DNA of 64,000 nucleotides, from positions 1,089,501 to 1,153,500 of the forward strand of contig JARHVA010003261.1 of the NCBI GenBank assembly GCA_037957365.1, in the 5' to 3' direction. The position numbers were made by a program, and so were the translations under genes. The notes beneath the pieces are model-generated. The model ran no database searches. It was not told where the DNA came from and worked only from the letters and a program-made list of their open reading frames with translations. Every line of letters starts with the position of its first letter. Positions within the stretch are counted from its first letter, which is position 1. This document shows, piece by piece, positions 13,101 to 27,571 of the stretch. This stretch comes from Torreya grandis (lineage: Eukaryota; Streptophyta; Pinopsida; Cupressales; Taxaceae).

Positions 13101-14379
13101 ACAATTATGAAGAATAAATAATCTTTACTCAATGAAAAATAGTGTAAACATGCATCTGTATTAAAATTTCCAAATGGTAGAATATGTGACGTTAATTTTC
13201 CATTATAGCAATCCCAGAGGGTAAGATATAATAGTAACTATCATAAAAATATAGACCAAATTATAAGGAATGGTTCAAATTTCAAAAGTGGCCATTAGCG
13301 GGTTTTAGGTTAGGATTGACCCATAGGGGTCAAGATCAAGTGACACTATTGACCCAACTGGTCAATCATGTCCTACAAGAAAACATGTGAATTATGGGAT
13401 ATGGTAATGTTTTTATATATTATTAGGGTGTTTTTTTAGAATTTATTAAATTTATTTAGGTTTCAAATAGGATTTTATATAATAAATATTTCTATATAAG
13501 TGTTTAGGACAAAGTGAGGTAGTGAAACATGTCTAGATGAAGTGCACAAGCTAATTAAATTGAAATGCAACGAAAACTAGCATAATAAACTTTTTCTGAT
13601 AAAAATTGAGAGTCTATAGTCACATGAATTACCATGCTACCATTTTTTTTGTGTCCATCACCAAAAGGTAAAACCATTTTACAATATTGCCATATCAACA
13701 CACTATGCAATCATATGGGTGTCTGTTGACCTAATTTTTTAATCCTTCTATAGAAAAAATGACATATGCCATTATAAGAGGCCCATTAAATAAATAACTA
13801 ATAATATAAAGTAAACATATGAATATGTGAGCATTAAGACATTAAAATCATAAATATTTTTGTCTTAAAAGAAAACACATGCACACATTTACAAGATAGT
13901 TTCATACCAAGATGAAAAAAATATTAATGAAAAATGTTGAAAACATAAGAGTGATTTCTCTTATACTCTCATTATCTCCTACTTGTTAAAAATGACCTAT
14001 TACATTTTTATATACATTATTACATATAATATTAAAATATCACAAGCTCTATAATTTTGTTTTTCTTAATTTAAAAGAAAAATATATGTGAATAATAATA
14101 AAATATTTCATAAAATCTATTTCCTTTTGAGTATAGGATAAGATATCCACTTAATGAAAATAAAATTTTCAAATATTTTTTGTTTGACAAGGTGAAATTA
14201 GTAAGTGTGGGTAGGAAAGATTCGATATGCCAACAAAATATGTAAACAATATATGTGGGTAGGGAAGATTATATATGCAAACACTCACCTTTTTATTGAC
14301 TACCAAGGGGTCATTGGAGTGATATTTCAAAATTAATGATGCCTAGACTATTTACGAGATGCTAAAAAATATATATATT

Positions 14380-15900
14380 ATAATGGCTTGGTAAATATAT
14401 CAACATACTATTCTTCATATCTTCAAAATTAGAAATATATTTGTCCATTCTTCATTAAATCTTTGATGAAAAGATATCTTGTGTCAATTTACTTGTTCCT
14501 TTTGTGAAAAACGTGGCTGAGTTGTTACCAAAAAATATCTTAATAACATTTTCTTGCTCATGATTTAGTTTTGATAACACTCTTCTCATCCAAGTTTCCT
14601 GACGTGCAGTTATTATGAATACTACATATTCTCCTTTAGTTGATGAAAAAGTGACATTAGGTTGATTTTTAGAGGCCCATCAAACTAATTTTCAATGAAA
14701 ATTGGAAAATGTAACTAGATGTGCTCATTCTATTATCAATAATTTCATCACAATCACTATCATTGTATCCTCCCAACTTGAAATCATCCAATGTTGAATA
14801 TAGTCTACCATGATTTTTTCGTTCCATTAACATATCTCAATATTATGTTTCCAAATTGATAATGATAATCCTCTAGGCACTACATGGACATTGAAATTAG
14901 ACTTACTCTATACAAGATGTTAGACCTTATAGTTGTCCATAACTTTAGACTACCAAAAAGTCTTTTATATAATTTTTGATCTAGATTAGATCCCTTATCT
15001 TATTTGCTTAAGTTTAGTCATGTGGAAACTAGTGTTGATTTTGTATTATAATTAATTATAATAAACATCTTAAAAATATAGTTGGTATATTTTGACTATA
15101 AAAATAAGAATTCCATAATTTTTTTATTTAACTTGTTTCCAATAAAATAATTCATAAATCCAAAATTAGTCATTTCAAATTATATCTTCATTTCTAATTT
15201 GAACATATCAATTGACAAATACATGTAAATATCAAGTCATCAACATATAACCACATAATAAAAACTTGACTTTGATTATTCATCTTGATGTATAGTGTCG
15301 GTTCACTACTACATTTTGTAATGACATTTAAATAAATAATAATAATAATCAATCTAACTTTACCAAGCATTTGAAGCTTGCTTCATCCCATACAAAGTTT
15401 TCCAATATGTAAACTTTGTGTGCTAGACACAAAATTTCATATCCTATTGGCTATTGCACATAAATTAATCTTCTAATATCCATTCAAAAAATCTTATTTA
15501 ACATCCATTTTATAAATTTTTATTCTATATTGAGCTCTTATTACTAACACATATCCCATTGTATCTAGTCTAGCTTTTGGAGAAAAGGGCTCATTATAAT
15601 TGATCAGGGGATATTGTGAAAATCCCTTTGCAAATAACCTTGATTAAGGTTTTAGAAAATTTTTGTCAACACTAAAATTTATCATACAGACCCAATTTAC
15701 ACAAATTGAATATATTCCTTCTATAATATTCCTTGATTCAAGTGTGGTATTTTTATATTACCCTGATCTCATCATCCATGGCTTTTTTATTAGTTCCCCT
15801 TCTCAATTTCTTCTTCAAATCATATATGATAAATAGTAGAAAATAATTCAAAATATGAAATTAAATTATCATGTTGACTACCTTATGTTACCTCATATAT
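14380..15900 (-). pseudogene. Ty1/copia reverse transcriptase-RNase H pseudogene
   Basis: Minus-strand reading, high to low coordinate: KAMDDEI near 15,780; a decayed VNWV-like start of RT; FSPKARLDTMGY and YKMDVK (about 15,520-15,610); a LYGLKQ-like remnant near 15,380; the RT catalytic motif YVDDLIFTC with YVDD at 15,236-15,247. RNase H follows, with RYVNGTKK, GYNDSDCDEIIDNRMSTS (about 14,710-14,780), KNQPNVTFSSTKGEYVV (about 14,610-14,660), FIKDLMKNGQIYF and DIFTKPL near 14,385. Domain order is the copia order, reaching the usual pol C-terminus. Several frameshifts and stops make it inactive, although the YVDD core is intact. Gag, protease and integrase were not found upstream. Confidence 0.88.
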
Positions 15901-18900
15901 TTCCCTCATGTTATATGTCTTTTTTGGAGTCTCATTTGATCTTAAAATGTCATTATAGTGATATCTAGGTGTTGATGGTGTAGTTTCTATATTTGAATTG
16001 GAAATATTGGATGAAGGTGTCATTAGAGTAGGACCTTGTTAATCACTACCTTATTGTTTTATTTATGTAGATTAACTTTAAAAAATATATCTAATCTAAA
16101 TTTCTTATTTTTGGTGTAGATTTCAATTTCAAATCCATTATTCATCTTCCAATGATTCCTCCAATTCTTTTTTTGTACATTACATAATCCTATGAAAATT
16201 AATCAATAGTTAGAACATTGAATGATTTCATCAAAAAGAGAGTTGTATGCCTTTTTATTCTAGTAAAATGAGCCAAAATTTAAGCTTTGGTATCCATGAC
16301 CTCTTATCCTTCTCTTTTCTTTTCTTTTTTTTTTTGACTAATTTGCTTTTATTATCTTCATACTTCAGTATCATCCCAAGCTCTTTAGTGATAACCATGT
16401 CAACATTGTCTTGGTTTTTTTCATTAATATTCAAGTGTTTGCCTCAAAATATGATGATATGGTACTTTTTTGCCTTTATAAACATCAATTTTAGACTCTA
16501 TATTTTTTTCATTGAATCTTTAACCACATTCCTAAGAGTAGTAGCTAGTTGGTTTGACTCTAATGGTGAACTAGATGAAAAATGAACACAAACATGAGTC
16601 AAATAAAATGAATATGAGAAAAAATGGCATTGGATTAATTGTCATATCAATAAACATAAGGATGTACCATCTTGATTTTAAAGAGTAGTAGGTGTTGAAT
16701 TAGATGGAATAGGTTGAACACCAATATTAACCACATTAATTACTTATTTTGATAAACCACTTGACACTTGAAATTATTTTAAAAAAATGGAAAACCATGG
16801 AAATATTAATAATAGGTAAATAATTAACACCTATAAGAAGGTTAACCATATAGGAAACTGAAGTAAAATTATAGTGTATAACATCAATAGTTTGATAAAC
16901 TCTAGACTTCAATATTTTTTTCTCAATTATTAACCTCATGAGCTTGAAGTTTCTTACTTTCCTCCAATATTAAAGTTATCATTTATCTCAGTGTCCTTAA
17001 ATTAATATAATGTCCAACCTTTAAAAAAAAAAATTCTTATTGAATATCTTTTACATCCTTAAAAACATCATGCTTTAGATGAGGTTGATTCTTTTATCTT
17101 AATTTTACCTTGTTTTGAAATAAATTTATATAATTTTCCACATTACCTAGAGTATCCCATTTCTATAATTTTGGTTATCTAAAATAATATGGGATCAGTT
17201 CCTCTCCTACAATTTTTTTACATAATAATGTATTTAAATACATAATCATTAAGGGACAGAGACTTTTCGAATATATTTTTGGTTTTTTTATTTCAAAATC
17301 AAAGTAACACTGAAAGAGAAATGATAGGAATTTTACATGATATGAATATGGTGTACTCCATACAATATCAATATATTAATATGTTAGATATATCCTTTTA
17401 TCTTTATTATTTTATTATCTTACAACTAAAACTAAATTACATAATATAAAATAATTTATCTTATAATGGTAGAATTCCCATTACACTGAGAGATATTGAT
17501 GGATTCATAAATGAATGTAAGAAACTAATTATATATTTTGGTACAATTTCGGTGGTGAAAATTATTATTAAAAAAAATAATAAAAATAACATGAATTTTA
17601 GATGATGCAATCTTGGCTTGGCATTTAGTTTTAAATACTAAGAATAACTGGAAAACTTTATCCACTTATTGGGGACATTGTTGAATCCATTTATAGAATT
17701 ATATAATTATTTTAGTTACATAATATCTACTCCATTACGTTAATTTAGATTAATTATATTATATTTTTTAATATTATCTTGATTATCATGCATATTTTCA
17801 TTGTCTTGATTATAATTTTTATCACTAACATTATTTTCAATGTGCATATAATTTTGGAGAGTTGTATCATTATATTAATAATTAGTATCTATTTTATCCA
17901 TTTTAGAAGATATCAAAATAATATGGATATGATTAATAGGTGTTTCACTTAATCTAGTGCTATGTCGTAGAGGTAAGGAGGATGCAACATTCTTAAGTGG
18001 AAATCAAAGGTGCCAAAATAAAAGAAAATTGGGCACAAATAATCAAGGTTGTGTTCACTTTTCAGGATCTCAAATACATTTATCCTATTAGTTATAAATA
18101 GTGAATACATACATGAAGACACTAACTATGAATGATTCCACAATTCCCATAGCTACACTATGTCATCTCTAGTGGATGTTGAGTGTAACTTATCTCCCTA
18201 ATTGTTTATTGATGCACTATAAACAATGGCTAAATACTTCCTATGGCTGAAAATAAAATCTAATAATTTTTTATACCATGAGATATGTGGAAACTAAAAT
18301 CTATGAGTGGTTTTGTTTAAGGGATTCAGTATTGGGGTAGTCTCCTCACATCATAAATCATGTAAAAATGATGACCTCGTTGCTTAGAATGATAGATTAT
18401 ATGAGTTTTAAAATGGATAGAACATAATATATATCAAAACAATGAAAAAAATAAATTTTAAATTGAAAAATGAAATTATAAATAAAAATCTCAAAACTAA
18501 AGGTTCAGGTTCACCAATATGTTTTACCATATTTTTTATTTTAAAAATATTTATTTATATGATTGTATAGGTGTAAAAATGGAAAATATAAAAATTCTAA
18601 AGATATGAAATATTTAAAAAATTTGATTTTGATAAATTTATGAATATGTAAAGTTTATATTTTAGGAAATTGCCAAGAATAAATATACTTAGCTCATGCA
18701 CAAATACTTATTGAATGTTTTAACCATTTGATTTTTAAAATTATAATAGGAGGTAACTTTGAAGGCTTAAAATTAGAATTAGGAACATAAAAAAATTAGG
18801 ATATGTATATTTTAAGTGGATAACAATGTAGTGCATTTCAATCCATTGGCTACAAACATGTCCTAATTGAACATGAAATAGTAATAATAGAAAGACAGAA

Positions 18901-21900
18901 AGAAAGTAGAATTTTAGGAAAGATAAATAAAAAGTAGAAGTAAAATATGTTTCTTAATAGGTCTATTATAGTTGGATATAAGCATATTTTACTAAATTTT
19001 AGTGACTATGGACTTGTGCCTATTAACTTTCTATGAAAGTTTATCATTTTTCCTTCTACACACATGGATGCTGAGTAATTTGAAATGTCACAACTAGGTT
19101 TTGAATGCACATTAATACATATTTGTCTTATCGTATCTTTTAAACCCTTAGAACACATTGATATCTTTAAAACATACAATAAAATAGGGGAGTATGATGA
19201 TTTTACCTATCCTCAACCACCCCCTTAAATATTTCCCACTACCTATGTATACAATACTCTAAGGAGAGAAATCAAGCCCATATAGTTTTCCCACCTACAT
19301 TGTATGTGTAATTTGTGCTCATTTGACTCTATGAATGCATATAGAAAATGGATTTAATACTTGATAATGATAGTTATTGACATTATTTAGAGGGATCTTG
19401 AATTGGATTATGGTTTCCCTTTTGTGAATGATTCAAAATTTAGATAGAGCAGGATAAATTTTCTCAATGTGTATAAGTGTGTAGCCTTGAATGAAGTGAT
19501 TAACATTGGTCTTAATGAGTGACACTTGACATGTATTTTATAAATTTCATTTAGATAACCATGTGAAACATTTGGAGAGACTCAAAAAGATGATTTGAAT
19601 TTGATAAAATAGTTGGTATTTGGCGTGGAAAACAGCCACTTTAGTTAGACAGGGGTGCATTATGCCTCTCTTAGCCTAGCATGGACCAGTGCCATAAGAT
19701 TTGTGACATGTGTCCTCTATTAGGAATAATATAAATATGATTTTAGATAGCTTTATAATTTGACTTTAAATTTTTTATATAGTAGTAATGGTGAACAAAT
19801 GTTTGGGCCCACATATAAAAAAATGGCTTAGATGAATGGAAAATTAGTCTCTAGTGTAAATGTGATAATCGTGTGGTTTTGGATGTGTCAATAATTATCA
19901 TTATTAAGTACACGTGATAATATCTATGTGTCTATAATTTATTCATTTATAAATATTTGAGTTCACAACTTTTACAAAGGGCTATATTCAATCGTGACTC
20001 TTTTCCTTGGTTGTTCTAGAAGAATCAGAGAAGATAGTTTCTCAAGTTGCATAAAAGTTGTGTCCAACAACTTACCCATGTCTAATTCTCTAGTCTTTTT
20101 TATTAATCACCATTGATGGAATAAATGATGCCAAAAAATGAGTCCATGATGAATTTGGGATATGAGGATCAATTGTAACTTATGGCCTTGATTTGGTAGG
20201 TGTATGCAATGAAAATTTCACAAATGTGAATCAAGCAGATAGGATTTCTTCATCGATGACATTAACTATGGATTTGGGGTGAATATGATGGGGTAGATAG
20301 ATACAATGCCATGGTTATCTACTTGTCCATTAATGACTTTGTATTTAAGGTTGGTGGAATTTTCATGTCTTTCTTTCTTTCCCGCATTTTCCTATTTGTT
20401 TTTCACACACATTACACTCCTAACATTCTTGATTCATCTACATTTTTTTAGAGACACCTCAATTCCATAAGTTGTAAACATTATGATCCCAACTAGTCAT
20501 CCTATTTTGTTCCTGATCTCTATTTTGAGTATTTTCCATTAATTTTAGAATAATTAATTTTAAAAAATTTATCTTCATACTTATATGGCTATTTTCTATC
20601 TTATTTAATTCCCCATGCCTTGATTTTTGCTTATCACTATTCTCTAGATTTGGCCTATGTGTAAAGTATTCTTGGTAGTTATATATAGATAAATATATTA
20701 TAATCCATTTTATGTCAATAAATCAAGTACACAAATTAGATCATCCAAATATATTATAATCCAAGTCTATAATTCACAATTATTAAGTCTTATCGAAATT
20801 TATGCATCTTCAACCAAAGAGTTTGAACATTGAACCTATATTACATCACCATCATTTTAAGTCTAATAAAATCATAATGGATACTAATATAAGTTTATAA
20901 ATAATCATATATTTGCATTTTATTATCAACATGAGGTAAAATCATTTTTATTATTTTGGTTCAATATTTCTTGCAAGTACTAGAACTACACAAATCCATG
21001 ATTCTAAGTATGCAACATTTGAAGTCATAAATCCTCAAGAGATTTTTCAGGCAAACTAATTTTCACATTATATACCTCCTAAAATATTATGAATAATTAA
21101 TTTGGATTAAAAGGGAAAATAATTAATACAATTCTTTTTGTCAAGTTTTTAAAGTGATGCCATGATCCTAATCATCATCCATTCGTGAAGAATCACAAAA
21201 AAATTACACAACCCAAAAATGATAGAATCTATAATTATAACTTAGGGTCAAAATTAACAAATACATAATTTTAATGGGTCATAATCCATGGTATTATTAC
21301 TCAATAATTGGATGTATTGTAGTCAAGTTATAAAGAGATCCTGTGTGCTAGTTTCAAATTGTGTTTGTAGCCTCACAATTAAACTATAGTTTATAAGTGT
21401 GTTAATTTCAATCTTGTTTCCATTTCTTTCATTAATATTTATTATAAATAATAATATTTCTATTTTAAATAGTATTATTTTAGTAATATGTAGGTTTGTT
21501 TACTATTATTTATTTGATTATGTTGGATTTACCTTGTGGCATAGTTTTAAAATTTTGTGCATAGTGTAATCAACCCTAAACCACAAAATTGGTAAAATAA
21601 TACTAGACTAAATGTAATGGATATATGATATGTAAAATATAACTCTAATGAGAATGAAAAATAATACTAAATGTATTTTTTATCTATGGTAAAAAATTTG
21701 CAATTAACATCAAAATTTTGACTTCCACTAAATGACATTGAAATTTAAACATATAGGTGCATATGTAAAAATGATTAAAAACATGTATAAATTGAACCCA
21801 AGTGGAGAAATAAATGAAGTTAAAAAAATGAATGTATTTAAAATGGAAATTTTTATGTGTACATGTATATCAAAATTTCAATGCAAAATCAAATGGGGAA

Positions 21901-22094
21901 TTTTTGACCCAATACATTTGATATCCATTTCCATGTTAATGGTGTAATTTTACCCACCAAAAGCATTGATTTAGATATCCATACACCAAAATTGATATCA
22001 AATTTTAATATATTAAAGTGACGTAAATATAAATTTGAGAGATGATTATTTGGATTTATGAGTAGATCTCAAGTGATTATTGGTAGGTTGTTTG
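15901..22094. other. AT-rich stretch with no recognisable gene
   Basis: Short frames in this interval (including a 112-codon T-rich one at 16,247-16,585) show no family motif. The portion next to 15,900 may be decayed connector between copia integrase and RT. A diverged repeat at 19,180-19,400 pairs with 12,880-13,100. No RNA gene or microsatellite of note was seen. Confidence 0.6.
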
Positions 22095-22345
22095 AGTGGG
22101 CCGCAATCAAGGATCAAGTTTGCATAAACACAAATACACAAAGAAAAATCCTTTTTTAAAATTCAAATAAAACAAAAGAATAAATAAGGTTCTATTCATC
22201 AATCAAATATTTTATTATGATCAGTCGAATCATTATCCAAATAGATTTATGAAAGATAAAATTGTAAGGTAGCAAAAACTAACTAAAAATTAAAAAACTA
22301 CAGTTAAGCCATATTTTCCATAATGACCTAATATAATCCCTAAGC
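22095..22345 (+). repeat. repeat R, copy 1 of 3
   Basis: Starts with GAGTGGGCC and continues with a TAAACACAAATACA segment. The 22,300-22,345 part (AGTTAAGCCATA) matches about 38,360-38,405. Copies also lie at about 29,905-29,985 and 38,155-38,405. It marks the module boundary of the tandem block 22-38 kb. Confidence 0.65.
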
Positions 22346-22564
22346 ATGCCATAAAACATGTGTATTAAAAACCATATAATGGTATTAAAAACATGCACTA
22401 ACACCTGGTAGAATAATTTATTCCTAGAAATAAGAATTAGTGAAATACCCATGTACATAGAAAATTTCCTAAGAAGTAGAAAAATAAAAGAGGAACTAAA
22501 TATAATCCCAAAAGATGATATTGAAATAGCCCATACCCCCAAGAAGAGACTACAAAATAAGATA

Positions 22565-23900
22565 CATTACATCAATTTAATGTGATTGATGACTATATTA
22601 TCAATTTGCTATATAGTCTAGTAGTAGTGGAGATCAATGACTTGCTCATGAATAAGCTCAAAAATTAAATACATGTGAATATAAATATGATTGGTTTACT
22701 GATGGAGGACTAGATTCTTGAAAATATGGGTGGTGATTTTATTGTCAAAAAAAAATAATGTTTTTCTTTGAAATTAGATACTAAACTCAGTGATAATCCC
22801 ATGAATCCAAATATCCTTATTGGCAGCATTAACAACTCTTTTGTATTAAGCCTTTATAGAAGATAAATCAATAATATTTTTCTTCTTTCTTGACAAACTG
22901 ATTGTTAATAAAACAAGGGAGAAACTATAACCTAAATTTGTCTTAAAATTTTTAATATTACCAACCCAATATAAATCTATATACCAAATTAATTCATCAT
23001 CAGCTTTTGATCCATATTGAATCCCAAAACTATGATTACCTTAAATCTAATGAAGAATCCACTTAGCTACTTTCTAATGAAGGTCATGTGGTTCCTACAT
23101 AAATATAGATAACATGCACACTACATATGAAATTTTGGTTTTAGTGTGAATAATATGTATGAGACAACCAATAAATTTTATTTACAAGGTATCATAAACC
23201 AAATGATAAGGATAATCTATTTCTAGCTTCACATAAGAGAGAAAGGGAGTTCAAGTTGCATTATAGTCATCCATGTTAAATTTCTCAAGAAAATATATTT
23301 CACACTGGGATTACACAATATTAATCCTAAAGTCTAATAGATAAATTTAAATCCCAAGGAAGTAATCTATCAAGCCTAAGTTAATCATTGAGAACCTGCC
23401 AGATAAAAAAAAGATTTGTTACTGCAATAGAGGATGAAGAACTCTTTGTGACTGAAAGGTCATCCACAAAGAGAAATAAATAAAAAGTGATTCATCCTAC
23501 CATAAAATGTAATTATTTGAATTATAATGGAATCTAATAAACCCAACTAAAATAATAAAAGAGTCCATATTGGCATACCAAGCACGAACATCTTATTTCA
23601 GGGCATAAATAGATTTCTAAAGTTCGCAAACTAAGGAATAATCTTTCATAAAACATTGTGTTTGATCCATGTATATCTCCTTATTGAGGTTACCGTGAAT
23701 AAAATAACTTTTTGTATGTATATAATGAACATCCAAATGATGTTATGTGGTAATGTCAAGAGTGAGCCAGATTAAGTTCATTTTCCCAACTGGGGAAAAA
23801 TTCTTGGTATAATCAATTCTAGGTACCTAAGAAAAAATTTTAGCTACCAAACACGTTTTAAACTTGTCTATGGACCCATTTTTTTATAAAAACATTGATA
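22565..23900 (-). pseudogene. Ty1/copia reverse transcriptase-RNase H pseudogene
   Basis: Minus-strand reading: IDYTKNFSPVGKMN (about 23,800), LNKEIYMDQTQCF (about 23,670), LVCEL and the decayed LYALK block (about 23,600), FVDDLSVTKSSSS (FVDD at 23,459-23,470), LGLIDYFLGFKF (about 23,340), then a HW-type helix and GIQYGSKADDELIWYIDLYW (about 23,000), GYSFSL, DLSSIKA-YKRVVNAANKDIW (about 22,800-22,860) and DNKITTHIFKNLVLHQ (about 22,700). This is copia RT to RNase H in order. Family RTs have YVDD; here Y is F. Many stops. The 23,560-23,900 part is duplicated at 30,936-31,230. Confidence 0.88.
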
Positions 23901-25269
23901 TATCCATCTACATTAAATTATTTTTATTATTTTATGGTAAGTGAAAAATGTTGTGGTATAAAAAGGGGCCTACGTATGGACATGATTTTCTTGAAATTTC
24001 ATAAATCCAAACTTCTATAGATAATTTGAGATGGCTACACTCAAAATTTCAAAATGGTGTAACAATATGAACTGCATCATTTTGAGTCTAGATTCCAAAA
24101 CATTATGTTTTTTGAAAAATGGTAAAATATAACTAGGTCAAACATCTAAAATTTGAAAAACAACTATTTTTTTAAGAAAATAGTGTAAATGGATGGTTGT
24201 GTGGCCCACCATTTTATTTAGCATTGTTTAATATTATTTGAAACATGTTGGTTAATATCTAGATAAGATGTTATATTTTATGACCTATATTTTTTAATGA
24301 ATTTTTTTTAATTAATTTTAGATGTAGATGTTGAAAATTGATAAAAAAAATGGATAACTGACCATGTGCTGCTCTAAGTACCTCAAAAAAATGATTTTTT
24401 TTAATGTGTGTATAATTTGGCCTACTTTGTGACCATATAGATTATTTTGCACTTGGATAAATTAAATATAAATTACGTAAATATGAATAGGCATGTATAT
24501 TTGAGGCATGTAAATTTTAAACTTTTTTTCTATCAAATCTTAGACTAGGTTGTAGATTGATAGGTCTAAGCCTTTGGCTCGAGAATCAAAGTCATTTATG
24601 AGTCAAAAGGGTTAATTAATTGATTTAAAATTTCAATAATACCTACTCACCCTAACTCATATGCATTATAATGTGTACACATTACTAAGAACACATACAT
24701 ATTACAAGGAATGTGTATGCTTTATGAGGAACATGTATGGGTTATGAGGAAATCATACATGTTCCTATTATTTTGCACTGAAAAATCCCTAAAACATGTA
24801 CCCAAAGGTAATATTTAGTTAAAATCCCTGTAAATGTTAATTATAAGGAATATAAATTTTTAAATTACATTATAAATCTAAAAATTTATATTCCTTATAC
24901 TTTAAATTTATTTTAGTAAATATAGTAAACTAGGGTCACTATTTTTCTAATAGAGTTTGTCTCATTGCTACACGAGTTAGGATGTGGAAAAACATTTTTC
25001 AAAATCTAATCTGGTAAGTATTAAGGCATTTTTATGGACTCAATATTGAACCTATGGATTTCAAGGCATAATTTTTTTAATTGATGTCTATTTTTGGTAA
25101 ACATATAGTCATTTTTTAGGTTTTTGTTCCTTCTTGATTGACTCCTCACATTTTTAGAATTCCTAGGTTTCTCCAAATTAAAATCTTTAAACCAATCACT
25201 TTAAACTTTATCCAAAGTGGTGTGATTGGGGTAACATAGATCATATTTATTACTTTCACACATCAAAAA
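23901..25269. repeat. non-coding part of block Y, copy 1
   Basis: Matches 31,231-32,754 in direct orientation at about 80-85%. It holds half of a palindromic element (24,840-24,926). No protein similarity recognised. Confidence 0.65.
24840..24926. mobile_element. small palindromic element, partly eroded
   Basis: TATAAGGAATATAAATTTTTA and its reverse complement face each other around a short loop. The right arm ends in TTTATTTTAGTAAA as in the intact copy at 32,296-32,395, but the left outer arm is lost or replaced. Confidence 0.6.
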
Positions 25270-25715
25270 ACTACTTTATGTTAATTTCACTTATTTATCA
25301 TCCCTAATCACTTCCTACTCATCCCTCATCACCGTTAATCACCCTCTCATCATTTTTAATTATCCATAATCACTTCCTCATTGACATTTACTATCCTTAT
25401 TCATCCCTATTTCACTCCCATACCATTTTTAATCATTTTTTCATTGACCTTCACTATCCCCCATCATTCCTAATCAATACCTCCTTATCCCTTATAGTAT
25501 ATAATCACTCTTTCCTTGTCCTTCATCATCCCTAATCACTCCATCCTCATTTTTTATCACATATAATAACTCTTTCCTCATCCCTCATCATCCCTAATCA
25601 CTCCCTAACTGACCGTCATTATCCCTCATCATCCCTAATCACACCTTTATCATCTGTAATCACTCCATTGACCATCACCATACCTCATTATCCCTAACCA
25701 CTCCCTCATCATGTG
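25270..25715. repeat. degenerate CATCCCTAATCACTCC-type minisatellite, copy 1
   Basis: Tens of imperfect units built from TCATCCCTCATCATCCCTAA and CACTCCCT segments, with a period of about 13-15 or its double. Strand-asymmetric: C and T on this strand, almost no G. The same array is at 32,755-33,200. Confidence 0.85.
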
Positions 25716-25849
25716 ATGTAAGTATTATTCTAAAGGTATATTTGATTCTAGTCGTATGTTGTTTAATACATTAAAATAGAAATTAACTCTTTTCTATGAC
25801 TTGGTGTGTTGTCAATACCCATTTTTTATTGTTAATTTTATTATTGAAT

Positions 25850-26850
25850 GAACTGGATGATCTTCCAAATTTATAATCAAGTAACACAAGTACTATTATA
25901 AAATAGAGTCTAAATTTTAATTCATCAAATTATCTTTGTTTTTTATATAATTAGATGAAAATTTATTTATTTTCACCTTTGGTAGCTTGGTTTAAAGGAT
26001 AAAAATTAAACACAAATCTCTTGTGCAATTTTCTAATTTTGAGAAGATTTAAAACTATACAAAGTTAATTATTATTTCCTATTCTTGTATGACTTGAATC
26101 TTGACCAGGTTCACACATTCACTCCTTATCTATGTAATTTATTAAAAATAGGATATTACTTGCATGGAAAATGAAAATTTAAATTCATGTTATCATAAAA
26201 ATGTGATTCTACAAAATGTGAAACACTAGTTTAACCTAGTGTAGATGTTCATCCATTGTTTTATAAAGATTAGTATGTCATCAAGGTCTATTAAAAAATG
26301 ACATAGTTAAAAGGCCTAAGGATGTTGTTTATTATCTCAATGAATGAATTCACTACATGAGTTAACCTAAAAGACATAACCAACTACTCAAGCAATCCTT
26401 CATTTGTTTTTAATACTATCTTCAAAATGTCTAGAGGTTCAACATGAATATGATAATAACCAAACATAAGATCAATTTTTGGAAAAACTTCTACCCCATG
26501 GATATCATAGAAAAATGACTTAATATTTAGATGATGATAATGGTTATTCACTTTAATATTAAAGATAATTTTTTAATAAATTCAGAACCTTGTGTCCCAT
26601 CCTTATTTGGCATAAGCAGAATTGGGTTTTTACAAGGCAATGATATGGGCATTATGTGTCCATTATCCATGATTTCACAGATCTACCACTTGATATTTTC
26701 ATTCTCTATAAATGATATATTGTATAAAGATCCTTGATGTAGATGTAGTTAAATAAAAAATCAATAGTAATGTTTAGTGTATAGTATGTAGGAACTTATT
26801 TAGGTGACTAAAAGATATTATTGTATTCATCTACTTTATGGTTCAATTAT
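25850..26850 (-). pseudogene. Ty3/gypsy reverse transcriptase pseudogene
   Basis: Minus-strand reading: EIMDNGHIMPISLPCKNPIL with PNKDGTQ (about 26,590-26,690), then EWLVMSFRLTHVVNSFIEI (about 26,320-26,400), catalytic LDDILIF at 26,265-26,285, and a trace of the gypsy RNase H lead-in (FDELKFRL, about 25,900). In gypsy RTs these read as PYASPV..KKDGS, WLVMPFGLTNAPATFM and YFDDILIYS. The tyrosine/phenylalanine before DD is altered and frames are broken. No integrase followed. It lies between copia RT (left) and an LTR-like module (right). The duplicate is at 33,290-34,260. Confidence 0.85.
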
Positions 26851-27289
26851 TTTATCTTTGTTATTGTTGGACAAACCACACTATGATACCACAAGGATGT
26901 ACATACATTTAATTATTACCAACAAGAGTATACTTGTTACTAATACTGATAATATTATTTCACTTCCTCACACTAATGAATGAAATATTATGAACTAAAT
27001 ATGATATATGGTATTTGAGATCATGACAATCTATCATAACATTTCAAGGGTTTAATTTGTAGACTAAATGTCAATGGTAAATATATGGTTGACCATATAC
27101 AAAACATCACATACCTATCATGGCGATATGTCAAAATGGATTTCATCTTTAGATGTTTTGATTTTGTACACCAAGTGTCATTATTAGGTGATCCATTTAT
27201 CAATGCATACAGTAGACCATACACTAGTGTCTGGTATAATAGGATTGAGTAATGTTCACATGGGTAAATTATCGTAGTAATTATAAATT

Positions 27290-27489
27290 TACTAATTACC
27301 TTTGGTGATTATATTTTTATATAGTTATAAAAATATTATTTGTTATTATTAGGGACTGTATTCATATATGATTAATATTGCTCATGACTATTATATGTTA
27401 TTTTATCCTATTTACTAGGAGTTCATTTTCCTACCTCCATAGATATCTAATAAATAATGAATTTTTCATATTACATGTTGAATACAATA

Positions 27490-27571
<82 letters not shown>

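Larger units (their letters stand above)
9656..14300. other. AT-rich stretch with no recognisable gene
   Basis: No frame here resembles a known protein and none is long. The only clear structures are the (AAT)n run at 12,128-12,204 and a weak repeat pair (about 12,880-13,100 with 19,180-19,400). The part just left of 14,300 could be the 3' LTR of the copia element whose polymerase ends at 14,380, but no LTR boundary could be fixed. Confidence 0.6.

Noticed and set aside
16247..16585. Longest open frame (112 codons, plus strand), rich in Phe/Leu/Ser
   Set aside because: Composition reflects a T-rich strand; no domain, no conserved motif, and it lies next to a decayed copia polymerase on the other strand.
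22279..22542. 87-codon minus-strand hydrophobic frame downstream of copia RNase H
   Set aside because: It follows the pol end in a likely 3' region, has no recognised motif, and overlaps repeat R; membrane-like composition is expected from T-rich codons.
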